Assembly (NCBI GenBank): GCA_025361645.1
Contig: JANYKI010000030.1
Location: 1-37,893 of the forward strand
Reading direction: 5' to 3'
Origin: Methanothrix sp.
GTDB taxonomy: Archaea > Halobacteriota > Methanosarcinia > Methanotrichales > Methanotrichaceae
DNA length: 37,893 bases
The notes under the pieces were generated by a model. The model searched no databases and had not been told where the DNA came from. It worked only from the letters and a program-made list of their open reading frames with translations. Positions within the stretch are counted from its first letter, which is position 1, and each line of letters begins with the position of its first letter. A program made the position numbers and the translations under genes. This document shows positions 31,250 to 37,893 of this stretch, piece after piece.

Positions 31250-32248
31250 ATGAGATTGGTCTATGCTGTATTCATTATTCTGCTGGTGTTGATGACATCA
31301 GCGCAATGCCAACAGACCGCAGAAGACTGGTTCGATAAAGGCTTTGCTCTACAGAACCAAAGCAAGCTCGACGAGGCTATCAAGGCTTATGACGAGGCTA
31401 TCAAGCTCGATCCCAATATTGCAGTAGCATGGAGCAACAAAGGCCTTGCGCTCTGTAGTCAGGACAAGTACGATGAGGCTATCAAGGCGTGCGACGAGGC
31501 CCTCAGGCTAGATCCCAACCTTGCAATGGCCTGGAATAACAAAGGCTTTGTTCTCGATGTTCAGGGCAAATACGATGAAGCCATCAAAGCGTGTGACGAA
31601 GCAATCAAGCTCGATCCGAACCTTGCAGCACCCTGGAATAACAAAGGCACAGCTCTCACAGGCCAGGGCAAGTACGATGAGGCTTTCAAAGCGTGTGACG
31701 AGGCTCTCAGGCTCGATCCCAACCTTGCCCTGGCCTGGAGCAACAAAGGCGTTGTCCTCAATGGTCAAGGCAAGTATGATGAAGCCACCAAGTGCTTCGA
31801 TGAGGCCATCAGGCTTGATCCCAACCATGCTGAAGCCTGGTGCAGCAAAGGCGCAGCTCTCGCTGGCCAGGGAAAATACGACGAGGCAATTAAGGCGTGT
31901 GACGGGGGGATCAGGCTAGATCCCAACTTTGTAGCAGCTTGGAGCAACAAAGGCACTGCTCTCAAGAATCTAGGCAAGTATGACGAGGCAATAAAGGCTT
32001 TAGACGAGGCCATCAGACTCGATCTCAACTTTGCAGCATCCTGGAGCAACAAAGGCGCAGCTCTCCTTGGACAGGGCAAGTACGATGAGGCCATCGAGAC
32101 GTTTGACGAGGCCATCAGACTCGATCCCAAATTTGCAGCAGCCAGATACAACAGAGGGCTTGCTCTTGAGGCTCTCGGAAAGGCCACCGAAGCCGAGGCT
32201 GCCTTCGCCAAGGCCAGGGAGCTGGGAGCAACTGGACCGGCCTTGTGA
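31250..32248 (+). CDS. Secreted or membrane-associated nine-TPR protein
   Basis: 332 residues. A hydrophobic signal peptide (MRLVYAVFIILLVLMTSAQC) ends in Cys 20, so lipid attachment or cleavage near there is possible. The rest is nine consecutive 34-residue tetratricopeptide repeats (about 24-325) with the consensus AW-NKG-AL--QGKYDEAIKACDEAIRLDPN. The repeats are so alike in DNA that recent amplification or gene conversion is likely. TPR stacks bind other proteins or peptides; the partner is unknown. A degenerate copy of its 3' end lies just upstream (31090-31167). Confidence 0.88.
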   Translation: MRLVYAVFIILLVLMTSAQCQQTAEDWFDKGFALQNQSKLDEAIKAYDEAIKLDPNIAVAWSNKGLALCSQDKYDEAIKACDEALRLDPNLAMAWNNKGFVLDVQGKYDEAIKACDEAIKLDPNLAAPWNNKGTALTGQGKYDEAFKACDEALRLDPNLALAWSNKGVVLNGQGKYDEATKCFDEAIRLDPNHAEAWCSKGAALAGQGKYDEAIKACDGGIRLDPNFVAAWSNKGTALKNLGKYDEAIKALDEAIRLDLNFAASWSNKGAALLGQGKYDEAIETFDEAIRLDPKFAAARYNRGLALEALGKATEAEAAFAKARELGATGPAL

Positions 32249-32289
32249 GTGCATATAACCCGCACTTCGTCCGGCCCAGTTCTTTTTTT

Positions 32290-33522
32290 TCAATCCGGGA
32301 GCTTTAGGTTTTGGCTAATGCATTCCTTATAAATCGCCAGGGTCCTCTTTGCGGCTTTCTGCCAGGTGAACTCTTCCAGCGCCCGGATCCTGGCATTCTT
32401 TCCCCAGGACTGTAGGCGATCCAAGTCCTCCAGGGCGAGATTAATGCCCCAGGCGATATCTTTGGAATCGCGAGCATTGACATGAACGCCCGTAGGATGC
32501 GCATCGCCTGGATTTTTCACAATCTCTTGCAAACCGGATGTGCCGGAGGCGCCCACCACTGCTGCCTTGCCCATGGCCGCGGCCTCGAGAGCAACTATGC
32601 CAAAGGGCTCATAGATGCTGGGAAATACGCACAAATCCGCCAGAGCATAGTGGTGCATCTTATCCTCAGCATCCAGAAAGTCTGTGACTACAGTGATGCA
32701 GCCCAGCCGTTTCGCCTCCGAAATGGCCCAGCTCTCCAGGCTTCCCTTGCCCACGACCAATAGCTTCAACCGGGGGTGCTCTGCCAGAACATCGGGAATG
32801 GCAGAAAAGAGCTGTACAATCCCTTTGACAGGTTCCAGCCGACCCATGAAGAGCACGATGACATCATCCTCTGCATAGCCATATCTCTTTCGTAGAGCCG
32901 CCAGACGCTCTGGATCAGCCCGATCGGGATCGAAAAACGCGCCGTCCACGCCGTGGTAGCATACGTGAACCTTCTTTGGATTAACACCCAAGCTAACCAG
33001 CTCCCGCTTCATGGCCTCTGAAACGGTAATGATCAGATCCGCTACATTCGCGCCTTTCTTTTCCAGAGCTACGAGCTGGGGATTGGGATTATCCGTTCGA
33101 CCGACCTCCAGGCCGTGCACATGGAAAATCATGGGAATACCTTCCCTCTTAACGGCCATAGCTCCCAGGAGGCCGAGCCAGTCGTGGGCCACACAGAGAT
33201 GGAATGGCCCATTCTCCATGAGTCTCGCCGCAGCTAGCTGGTTCAGGCTGAAAAGGTCCAAAAGGAAGTAAAGGCCTTCCCCCCAGGAAAGGGTCTCCGG
33301 GGAGAGAAATATCTCCAGACCATCCCTGATCGGGACGGTAACCTCCCTGAACACCTCCACACCATTCATATCCTGGTGCCTCTCCAGTTTGTTGTCCCCC
33401 AATGTAAAGACCGAGATTCTCTCACCCAGGGAGACCATTTCTCTGGATATTTCATCCACGTACACACCCAGGCCGCCGAAGATTCTGGGCGGAAACTCGA
33501 TGCTCATGTAGGCGATTCTCAT
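32290..33522 (-). CDS. GT4/GT5-type glycosyltransferase, probable glycogen synthase
   Basis: 410 residues. It begins with the glycogen/starch synthase pattern EFPPRIFGGLGVYVDE (9-24, Gly-rich donor loop), followed by AHDWLG (about 113-118), FHVHGLEVGRTDN, the C-terminal VLFMGRLEPVKGIVQL and the E-x7-E motif EPFGIVALE near 309-317. It probably extends alpha-1,4-glucan from a nucleotide glucose. The start lies 18 bases after the stop of the GT3-like synthase gene, so the two form one operon. Confidence 0.9.
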   Translation of the reverse strand: MRIAYMSIEFPPRIFGGLGVYVDEISREMVSLGERISVFTLGDNKLERHQDMNGVEVFREVTVPIRDGLEIFLSPETLSWGEGLYFLLDLFSLNQLAAARLMENGPFHLCVAHDWLGLLGAMAVKREGIPMIFHVHGLEVGRTDNPNPQLVALEKKGANVADLIITVSEAMKRELVSLGVNPKKVHVCYHGVDGAFFDPDRADPERLAALRKRYGYAEDDVIVLFMGRLEPVKGIVQLFSAIPDVLAEHPRLKLLVVGKGSLESWAISEAKRLGCITVVTDFLDAEDKMHHYALADLCVFPSIYEPFGIVALEAAAMGKAAVVGASGTSGLQEIVKNPGDAHPTGVHVNARDSKDIAWGINLALEDLDRLQSWGKNARIRALEEFTWQKAAKRTLAIYKECISQNLKLPD

Positions 33523-33540
33523 TGTTTTCTCACATCCAGG

Positions 33541-35325
33541 CTAAGCTACCAGATTCTTGTAATACTCCAGTACCGGCTCATTCCAGCTAAACTGTCTGGC
33601 CAAGGAGAAGGACTCTTCGCAGAGCAGCCGGTATTTGACCTCATCATCCAGATAGGTCCAGGTGAAGTAGTCCAGGGCCAGGGCATAATCCAGGACGGTC
33701 TCCTGGGGCTGAGCCTCAATGTTGTCCACAATCACCACGCCTCCCAGGCCCGGCACGCGGCGTTTGATCTTCTTTAAAGCATCACTGTATCCTGCCGCCC
33801 GGCTGACGATGTTGGGGGTGCCTTCCCGGCCCGCTTCCAGGGCGGTGAGAAGGAAGGGCTCATATTGAGAAGGAAATATGCCGGCGACACAGCCGGCCAT
33901 GATCTCATCAGCATGCATTCCCAGGCCGCCGTCGTCGGGTCCCACCCACTGAGGATAGAGCAGTGCCGCTACCATTCGTCTGCCGGATATCAGCTCAGAT
34001 TCATCCAGGCCATGCTCTTTGATCATATTCTCCAGGCGGATCTCGTCGCCCACCAGAACCTCCGGCGTGAGATTGATGGGAAATCCCTCCGGCAGCTTCT
34101 CCTTGTCTTTAGGACCGTGCGCGGCTATCAGGAAGCATACCACCCTTGTCTCCTCGGCATGACGCTGACCGGCTAATCTATGCTTGAGCAGGTGATCCTG
34201 AAGCACCAGGGCATCAAGGAGCTGAAGATATCCTTTATTCTCGATCTCTATGCGGGAGATGGTGAAGACCGGAATTATATTCTCGGATTTTACGCACTTG
34301 CCGTCGCAGTATTTGTAGAGGTTGTCGATCAGAAACTGCTGGATCCGGGTCCGGCAGCGCTCTTTTTTATCCCAGTCGATCTCCTGCGCCACCACATCAA
34401 TTCCATTCCTGATGACAATGCCTTTCAAGCGGTAAAAAAGCATGGCCTCTTTCATGGTCGAATCACCCACGAATGTAACGGCATCGGCATAGCGGGCCAG
34501 AGCCTCCAATGTGGCAAAGCCTGAAGGCGTGCCGGGCTCCATGTTTGAGTCGCCTTGGGCTACCTTTTGCAGAGATTTATAGCCCGCCGTGCGACCGGGA
34601 ACTGTGGCGTGCAATGTGCAGACCGATCTAACCGGAACGCCCAGCTTCTTCAGCCTGGCTGCCGCATAGAAGACTCCAAACTCATGGCAGTGCATGGCAA
34701 CTCTCACTTTGGGCATTACCGACTTGGCAAAATCCGAGACGGCCCGGTCGGTATACTTTTGCGTCATCTCTTCCGGGGCGCGCGTCAGGCCTCGCACCAG
34801 TTCGGATACGGCATAGGAAAGATTGAGGTAGTGGTTGTACTCAGAGCCATAGTGAGCTCTCTCGAAGTTCATGGAATCCAGGCCTACCAGATCAAAGGCC
34901 TCCGTCTTGATGGCGTTATTCTGGGTCATCTCCTGATTCTTCCAGCGCACCATGTGGGACTGATAATAATTGGTATTGAAGAGCACATAGCTGATGGGAA
35001 CGCCTTCTACATTTCTTTGCCCGGTAACTGTCTCAATGCCGGAAGCATTCAGTGTCGCCAGAACGCCCTCGAGCTCTGGCCCATTCTCCAGCTTCTCGAA
35101 TCCCGTGAGATCTGTGACCCGGTTTCTGCCTGTGTTCCAGTCTCCGCCGGAAGTAGGATAGTTGGGACCCGCAACCAAGATGTGCAGGCCGCTTTCAATA
35201 TCACCTCGCGCCACCAGCCCCGCTAGCGTCACTGCCTCTGCATCCACCACATTCCAGATACCGCCCATCTTATTCGAGACGGGACCAGCTTCCTCGGCAG
35301 CCAGGACGATCCATCTTTCGATCAT
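33541..35325 (-). CDS. GT3-like glycogen synthase
   Basis: 594 residues, resembling the eukaryotic-type glycogen synthase (family GT3). Visible features: N-terminal AGPVSNKMGGIWNVV (donor loop with Lys), HCHEFGVFYAAARLKK, CTLHATVPGR, FVGDSTMKEA, and the C-terminal E-x7-E equivalent SQYEPFLLTALEAG near 487-500. Presence of both this and two GT4/5-type synthases in one locus is notable. Start ATG 35325 is preferred over TTG 35343; the ribosome site is weak (GAGATAAA). Upstream lies the IS605-like element, whose first hairpin begins 23 bases from this start. Confidence 0.88.
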   Translation of the reverse strand: MIERWIVLAAEEAGPVSNKMGGIWNVVDAEAVTLAGLVARGDIESGLHILVAGPNYPTSGGDWNTGRNRVTDLTGFEKLENGPELEGVLATLNASGIETVTGQRNVEGVPISYVLFNTNYYQSHMVRWKNQEMTQNNAIKTEAFDLVGLDSMNFERAHYGSEYNHYLNLSYAVSELVRGLTRAPEEMTQKYTDRAVSDFAKSVMPKVRVAMHCHEFGVFYAAARLKKLGVPVRSVCTLHATVPGRTAGYKSLQKVAQGDSNMEPGTPSGFATLEALARYADAVTFVGDSTMKEAMLFYRLKGIVIRNGIDVVAQEIDWDKKERCRTRIQQFLIDNLYKYCDGKCVKSENIIPVFTISRIEIENKGYLQLLDALVLQDHLLKHRLAGQRHAEETRVVCFLIAAHGPKDKEKLPEGFPINLTPEVLVGDEIRLENMIKEHGLDESELISGRRMVAALLYPQWVGPDDGGLGMHADEIMAGCVAGIFPSQYEPFLLTALEAGREGTPNIVSRAAGYSDALKKIKRRVPGLGGVVIVDNIEAQPQETVLDYALALDYFTWTYLDDEVKYRLLCEESFSLARQFSWNEPVLEYYKNLVA

Positions 35326-35357
35326 TTTATCTCGTTGACCCAAGAAGACCCCATCCT

Positions 35358-35498
35358 TTAGGGTGGGGATGAATTGGGTCGCTGTTGTTGCTGCTCATCC
35401 AATACCCGATTAATGATCGTGTCATAACTTTCTCCCTTCGCACCTATCGACTTCAGCCTATCTCTCGTTTCAACCTTCAACTGTATGTTGGTGAACAT
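35358..35498 (-). CDS. Small ribbon-helix-helix/VapB-antitoxin-like protein
   Basis: 46 residues. MFTNIQLKVETRDRLKSIGA then KGESYDTIINRVLDE matches the short archaeal antitoxin-like pattern (beta strand IQL, ETRDRL, KGESYDxII). Such proteins form ribbon-helix-helix-type DNA-binding dimers and usually repress their own promoter. ATG 35498 has no Shine-Dalgarno but lies about 26 bases from the TATA box, so the message should be leaderless. A perfect 17-base palindrome separates TATA box and start. No toxin gene is adjacent; the divergent neighbour is a structured RNA region. The end of the frame runs into the left hairpin of the element. Confidence 0.65.
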   Translation of the reverse strand: MFTNIQLKVETRDRLKSIGAKGESYDTIINRVLDEQQQQRPNSSPP

Positions 35499-35507
35499 AA
35501 GTATTAA

Positions 35508-35530
35508 ATAGTATCACATACTATATAAGC
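35508..35530. promoter_or_regulatory. Bidirectional TATA box and perfect palindromic operator
   Basis: ATAGTAT-CAC-ATACTAT (35508-35524) is a perfect inverted repeat with a 3-base centre. It overlaps CTATATAAGC (35521-35530), which works as a TATA box in both directions: toward ATG 35498 on the minus strand and toward the folded RNA on the plus strand. A dimer of the adjacent ribbon-helix-helix-like protein bound here would shut both units; that is inference. Confidence 0.6.
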
Positions 35531-35537
35531 TTAGTTC

Positions 35538-35813
35538 CCTGGTTAACCAGGAAACAATCTTTCGCCTGAGTAATCAGGTAGGGCACTCTGGTCTACCAGA
35601 GTAAGACGGCGAACGAAAGATACATCGCTCTCTGGTGCATGAGTTCCGCAAGGAACTGAGCAGAACTTAAGGCAATTGAAGCTCTTACCTCTGAGCAGGT
35701 CGCCAGCAGGCCATGGTCTGCCACATCTCCGCCTGGGAGAAGAGTCAACCGACCGATAGTGACACGACTTTTTGCGTAGTCACAAGCCACGTCCTTCAGG
35801 GCGTGGTAGTTGA
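35538..35813 (+). ncRNA. Structured RNA candidate (omegaRNA-like right end without tnpB)
   Basis: About 275 bases with many perfect stems: CCTGGTTAACCAGG (35538-35551); a three-way junction closed by ATCTTTCG (35557-35564)/CGAAAGAT (35614-35621) and holding hairpins CCTGA-GTAA-TCAGG and ACTCTGGT-CT-ACCAGAGT; GTTCC-GCAA-GGAAC (35643-35656) with a GNRA loop; GTGAC (35759-35763)/GTCAC (35779-35783); and the final CCACGTCC/GGGCGTGG hairpin. A plus-strand TATA box 20-30 bases upstream fits. The layout recalls the guide (omega) RNA at the right end of tnpB elements, but no tnpB is present. No ORF of note. Confidence 0.5.
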
Positions 35814-35819
35814 CTTTCT

Positions 35820-36367
35820 TGCAATAAGGCTCACGCGAAGCCGCGAAGGCCTCGGTTGCGTTTTTTGATTAATATACAATTGATATTAGTATTACTATTA
35901 TTACGATCACCACAAAGGCACAAAGACGCCACACAGACGAATCCGCCTCTCAGAAAAGGCTAGACTGCAAAGCGGTGGCGCAAAAGGCCCCTCCAGGCAT
36001 GTGCGAACGGGGAGCGCGCGCGTGCGTGCGGGGCATGTTCATGGAGGAGCTGCCGGCGGAGCTGGTGCCGCGCAGGGGGGCGGAATCAACCGGTGGGGGA
36101 TGGGCTCGAATGATCCAGGAGCGGCGCATCGCTGCCAATATTATTAATTCCACCACAGAGGCGCAGAGCACACCGAGGATGCACAGAGAACGACGAAATG
36201 ACATGGGTTTTGGTGAGCAGAATCCAAACCAGACCACCCAAGACCGCGAGGAAGCCAAAAACACCAGGCTGCAGATGAGTGGTGCGGAAGGGCTCCCAGG
36301 CGGGTGCCCGGCGATCCTTACGAATACGGTTAAATACTACTACTGCATGAGATTGGCTGCCTCTTTT
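35820..36367. other. Noncoding region with dispersed repeats
   Basis: No supported gene. It contains short dispersed-repeat motifs: CACGCGAAGCCGCGAAGG near 35832-35849 (similar to 24779-24803), CACAAAGGCACAAAGACGCC near 35912-35931, and CACAGAGGCGCAGAGCACAC near 36154-36173, plus a GC-rich segment at 35965-36110. The open frame that covers much of it runs through the tRNA-Leu gene and is not a gene. Confidence 0.6.
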
Positions 36368-36452
36368 GCGGGGGTTGCCAAGCCAGGTCAAAGGCGCTGG
36401 ATTCAGGGTCCAGTCACGAAGGTGTTCATGGGTTCGAATCCCATCCCCCGCA
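36368..36452 (+). tRNA. tRNA-Leu(CAG)
   Basis: Acceptor stem GCGGGGG pairs with CCCCCGC, discriminator A at 36452, no encoded CCA. Anticodon loop TTCAGGG between CTGGA and TCCAG gives CAG. A long variable arm (about 36408-36425) and T arm CATGGG/TTCGAAT/CCCATC confirm a class II tRNA. No intron. Confidence 0.94.
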
Positions 36453-37217
36453 CCTAATTCACATATTAAAAAAGGTCATCGCTATCAACGCAGTAGCAAA
36501 GCTGAATTTTAGATAATCAAATGGTTGCATCGCATTATTTATTCCACTTTCTGCCCAATCGTAAATCCCAAAACATGTGACAGATAATAGCCACCAAGCC
36601 ATGCGCGGTCAATTGGGATTATCCAGCCTCCCGCACCCGCACGCGAGCGCACGCAGCCGGGCCCACGGCCCCAGGAGCGTCGCCACGAGCGAGGCCCGGC
36701 TCGGTGGGGCAGCCCGCCCTCGCCAAGGCTCCCTGGCAGCCCACGAGCGGGCCTGCGGCGGTCAAGGTATAGTCACATTATTAGGATCGGCAATTAGTCA
36801 AATGTCCCTGCAAAAAGTCTCTGTACGTCCTCTGTGAGCTTTGTGAGCTCTGTGGTTAAGTTCGTTCGTCACTCAGGCTGACCGCTGCTAATAGTAACCG
36901 TAGATTTGGCGCTAATTTCCTTGGGCGCGGACTGCGCCGTAGGCGTGGTGGGAAAGACCTGCATCGGTGTGCCGACAAGGTTGATCTACTCCCTGAAGAG
37001 CTAGATTGATAAGTCGTTTATCAAGCCGTTTTAATAATACTGATGGTGCCATCTCATAGAATTGATTCCCGCTAAATCGGTTCATACTTAACTGCATTAA
37101 TTTTGCAGTGGCGTCTTGACGGGACAATTGTCAAAAAGCTTATATCTGAAAATCAACAATACGACATATGTTGTGAAAGACGATCTCCCATCTGGCAAAG
37201 GCAAAAAGCATTGGCTC
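36453..37217. other. Noncoding region with GC-rich foldable island
   Basis: No supported gene in about 760 bases. At 36632-36764 there is a sharply GC-rich block in AT-rich surroundings with a perfect 8-bp stem GCCGGGCC (36656-36663)/GGCCCGGC (36693-36700). A dispersed-repeat motif (CTCTGTGAGCTTTGTGAGCT, 36830-36849) follows. The stretch 36900-37090 looks like decayed coding sequence, with a short readable frame ending LIYSLKS at about 37002, but I cannot name its source. A TATA-like CTTATATCTG at about 37138-37147 probably serves the next gene. Confidence 0.5.
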
Positions 37218-37754
37218 ATGGAAAGAAATCCAATAACGGATCTGTTGATAGTTGCATGTGCCGCATTTTTAACCGGTGCAGTAGGTTCGTTCCTGGTAGA
37301 ATTAAATGCACCACACGACTTCAGCATTTCCATTGAACCTGTGAGTGTTTTAGAGAATGGTATCCGCCCATACTATATATTGGGAGATATATATGTAAAT
37401 AATTCACGATGGATGAAGCAATATGACCATTCAGTCTGCCTGTACAGCGACCGAAGTACCCTGTCGAAAGGTGTTGAAGTGGAATTAAAGCCTATTACTG
37501 GCCATGTGCCCTTTATTTCTAAGATGAGCATCCGACTTGATGGTAATAAGAGCACGTTGCTGGAGGAATACAAGTTAAGAATTAAAGCCATAGGCGGAGA
37601 TGAAACCGAGAGATCATGCACTTTTATATTTTATATTAAAAAAGATCAACTCAATACAAACGAAACCCAGACATCACAAATTAAGAATGATGCCCAAAAA
37701 GATTATAAAAATGAAATCAATGGACAAAATTATGCCAAATCGCTTGGCATTTAG
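37218..37754 (+). CDS. Membrane-anchored protein of unknown function
   Basis: 178 residues, no family recognised. One N-terminal hydrophobic helix (about 7-25, TDLLIVACAAFLTGAVGSFL) anchors it, followed by a beta-rich extracytoplasmic domain (about 33-150) and a Lys/Asn/Gln-rich tail. The middle (EPVSVLENGIRPYYILGDIYVN... and GHVPFISKMSIRL) resembles an Ig-like fold, but this is a weak reading. ATG 37218 is chosen because a TATA-like CTTATATC lies about 75 bases upstream; TTG 37116 would add 34 residues upstream of that. The gene is AT-rich compared with the housekeeping genes and lies between mobile-element remnants. Confidence 0.6.
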   Translation: MERNPITDLLIVACAAFLTGAVGSFLVELNAPHDFSISIEPVSVLENGIRPYYILGDIYVNNSRWMKQYDHSVCLYSDRSTLSKGVEVELKPITGHVPFISKMSIRLDGNKSTLLEEYKLRIKAIGGDETERSCTFIFYIKKDQLNTNETQTSQIKNDAQKDYKNEINGQNYAKSLGI

Positions 37755-37759
37755 GAACA

Positions 37760-37781
37760 TGCTCAATACTATGATTGAGCA
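37760..37781. terminator. Bidirectional hairpin between convergent genes
   Basis: TGCTCAAT / ATTGAGCA, eight perfect base pairs around a 6-base loop, just after the stop at 37754 and overlapping the stop of the minus-strand transposase fragment. Confidence 0.5.
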
Positions 37782-37893
37782 ATAGTCAGTATCTCAGCTA
37801 GCCTCGGCATGGCAAATGATTTTGAATAAATATCGTGCATATATTGAAAGAAGCTCACCCCAAGTTTTCTGCACGTATCCTTAATCGATAAAC
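37769..37893 (-). CDS. Transposase, C-terminal fragment (cut by window end)
   Basis: Minus-strand reading from the window edge gives 40 residues, LSIKDTCRKLGVSFFQYMHD then IYSKSFAMPRLAEILTIAQS and a stop at 37769-37771. The pattern ...TCRKLGVSFFQYMHD...MPRLAEIL is that of the C-terminal end of a common DDE transposase group (IS66-like or related). The rest lies outside the window, so completeness cannot be judged. Confidence 0.6.
   Translation of the reverse strand, partial: LSIKDTCRKLGVSFFQYMHDIYSKSFAMPRLAEILTIAQS

Larger units (their letters stand above)
35341..35817. mobile_element. Non-autonomous IS200/IS605-like element
   Basis: Both edges are short imperfect hairpins of the IS605 end type read on the plus strand: CCCCATCC-TTTA-GGGTGGGG (35349-35368) and CCACGTCC-TTCA-GGGCGTGG (35787-35806), the latter preceded by AAG and followed by TAGTTGAC as in IS605-family right ends. 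No TnpA or TnpB gene lies between; instead there is a small minus-strand gene (35358-35498) and a folded plus-strand region. Either a MITE-like derivative or two nested right-end remnants. Family assignment rests on pattern memory. Confidence 0.55.

Noticed and set aside
35538-35813. Folded region as RNase P RNA or SRP RNA
   Set aside because: The universally conserved core sequences of these RNAs are not seen, and the ends are IS605-type hairpins.
35975-36457. 160-residue plus-strand ORF
   Set aside because: It runs through dispersed repeats and the tRNA-Leu gene and has no coding character.
36577-36837. 86-residue ORF over the GC-rich island
   Set aside because: Arg/Ala/His-rich low-complexity translation without ribosome site; better explained as a foldable noncoding block.

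Overview
The window comes from a methanogenic euryarchaeon, most likely a Methanothrix (Methanosaeta)-type member of the Methanosarcinales/Methanotrichales. It carries the complete mtrEDCBAFGH operon, coenzyme F420 genes (cofG, cofD), methanogenesis marker 12, archaeal lipid genes (egsA, carS), an archaeal HMG-CoA synthase/thiolase/DUF35 cluster, a tRNA-Gly with an intron at 37/38, and archaeal TATA-type promoters. The genus is inferred from gene content and style; no search was run.

Layout. 0-2.3 kb: a secreted protein and a nitrate/sulfonate-type ABC ATPase with no permease or binding protein beside it. 2.3-8.7 kb: a dense plus-strand housekeeping block: egsA, UPF0179, cofG, a two-helix membrane protein, sepF, a ZPR1 zinc-finger protein, cofD, two shortened acylphosphatase-like genes, methanogenesis marker 12 and a small Cys-containing protein. 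8.7-14.7 kb: an accessory region with a DUF2958-like protein, a TOPRIM/Spo11-like protein lacking one metal ligand, a protein made of two copies of one HTH-like domain, a sodium/solute symporter, an all-helical unknown, and several small membrane proteins. Four copies of one promoter-plus-inverted-repeat element lie here; three appear to drive short, terminator-ended RNAs. 14.7-20.4 kb: YkgJ-type protein and the mtr operon, all minus strand. 20.5-24.7 kb: carS, tRNA-Gly, then regulator, HMG-CoA synthase, thiolase and DUF35 protein of the mevalonate pathway. 24.9-35.3 kb: lone RAM-domain regulator and a glycogen locus (GH57 amylase, debranching enzyme, two GT4 glycosyltransferases, a GT3-like glycogen synthase), plus galT, tRNA-Thr and a nine-TPR protein. 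35.3-37.9 kb: an IS200/IS605-like non-autonomous element holding a small ribbon-helix-helix gene and a strongly folded RNA region, dispersed repeats, tRNA-Leu, a GC-rich foldable island, a membrane-anchored unknown and the C-terminus of a transposase cut by the window edge.

How the genes fit together. Mtr, F420 synthesis and marker 12 belong to methanogenesis. EgsA, the HMG-CoA synthase complex and CarS are successive parts of archaeal ether-lipid synthesis. The carbohydrate block holds both synthesis and breakdown of a storage alpha-glucan. The best candidates for undescribed biology are the repeated promoter/RNA element at 10.15-12.96 kb, with its resident tandem-HTH protein, and the 35.34-35.82 kb element, where one palindrome and one TATA box separate a repressor-like gene from a divergent structured RNA.
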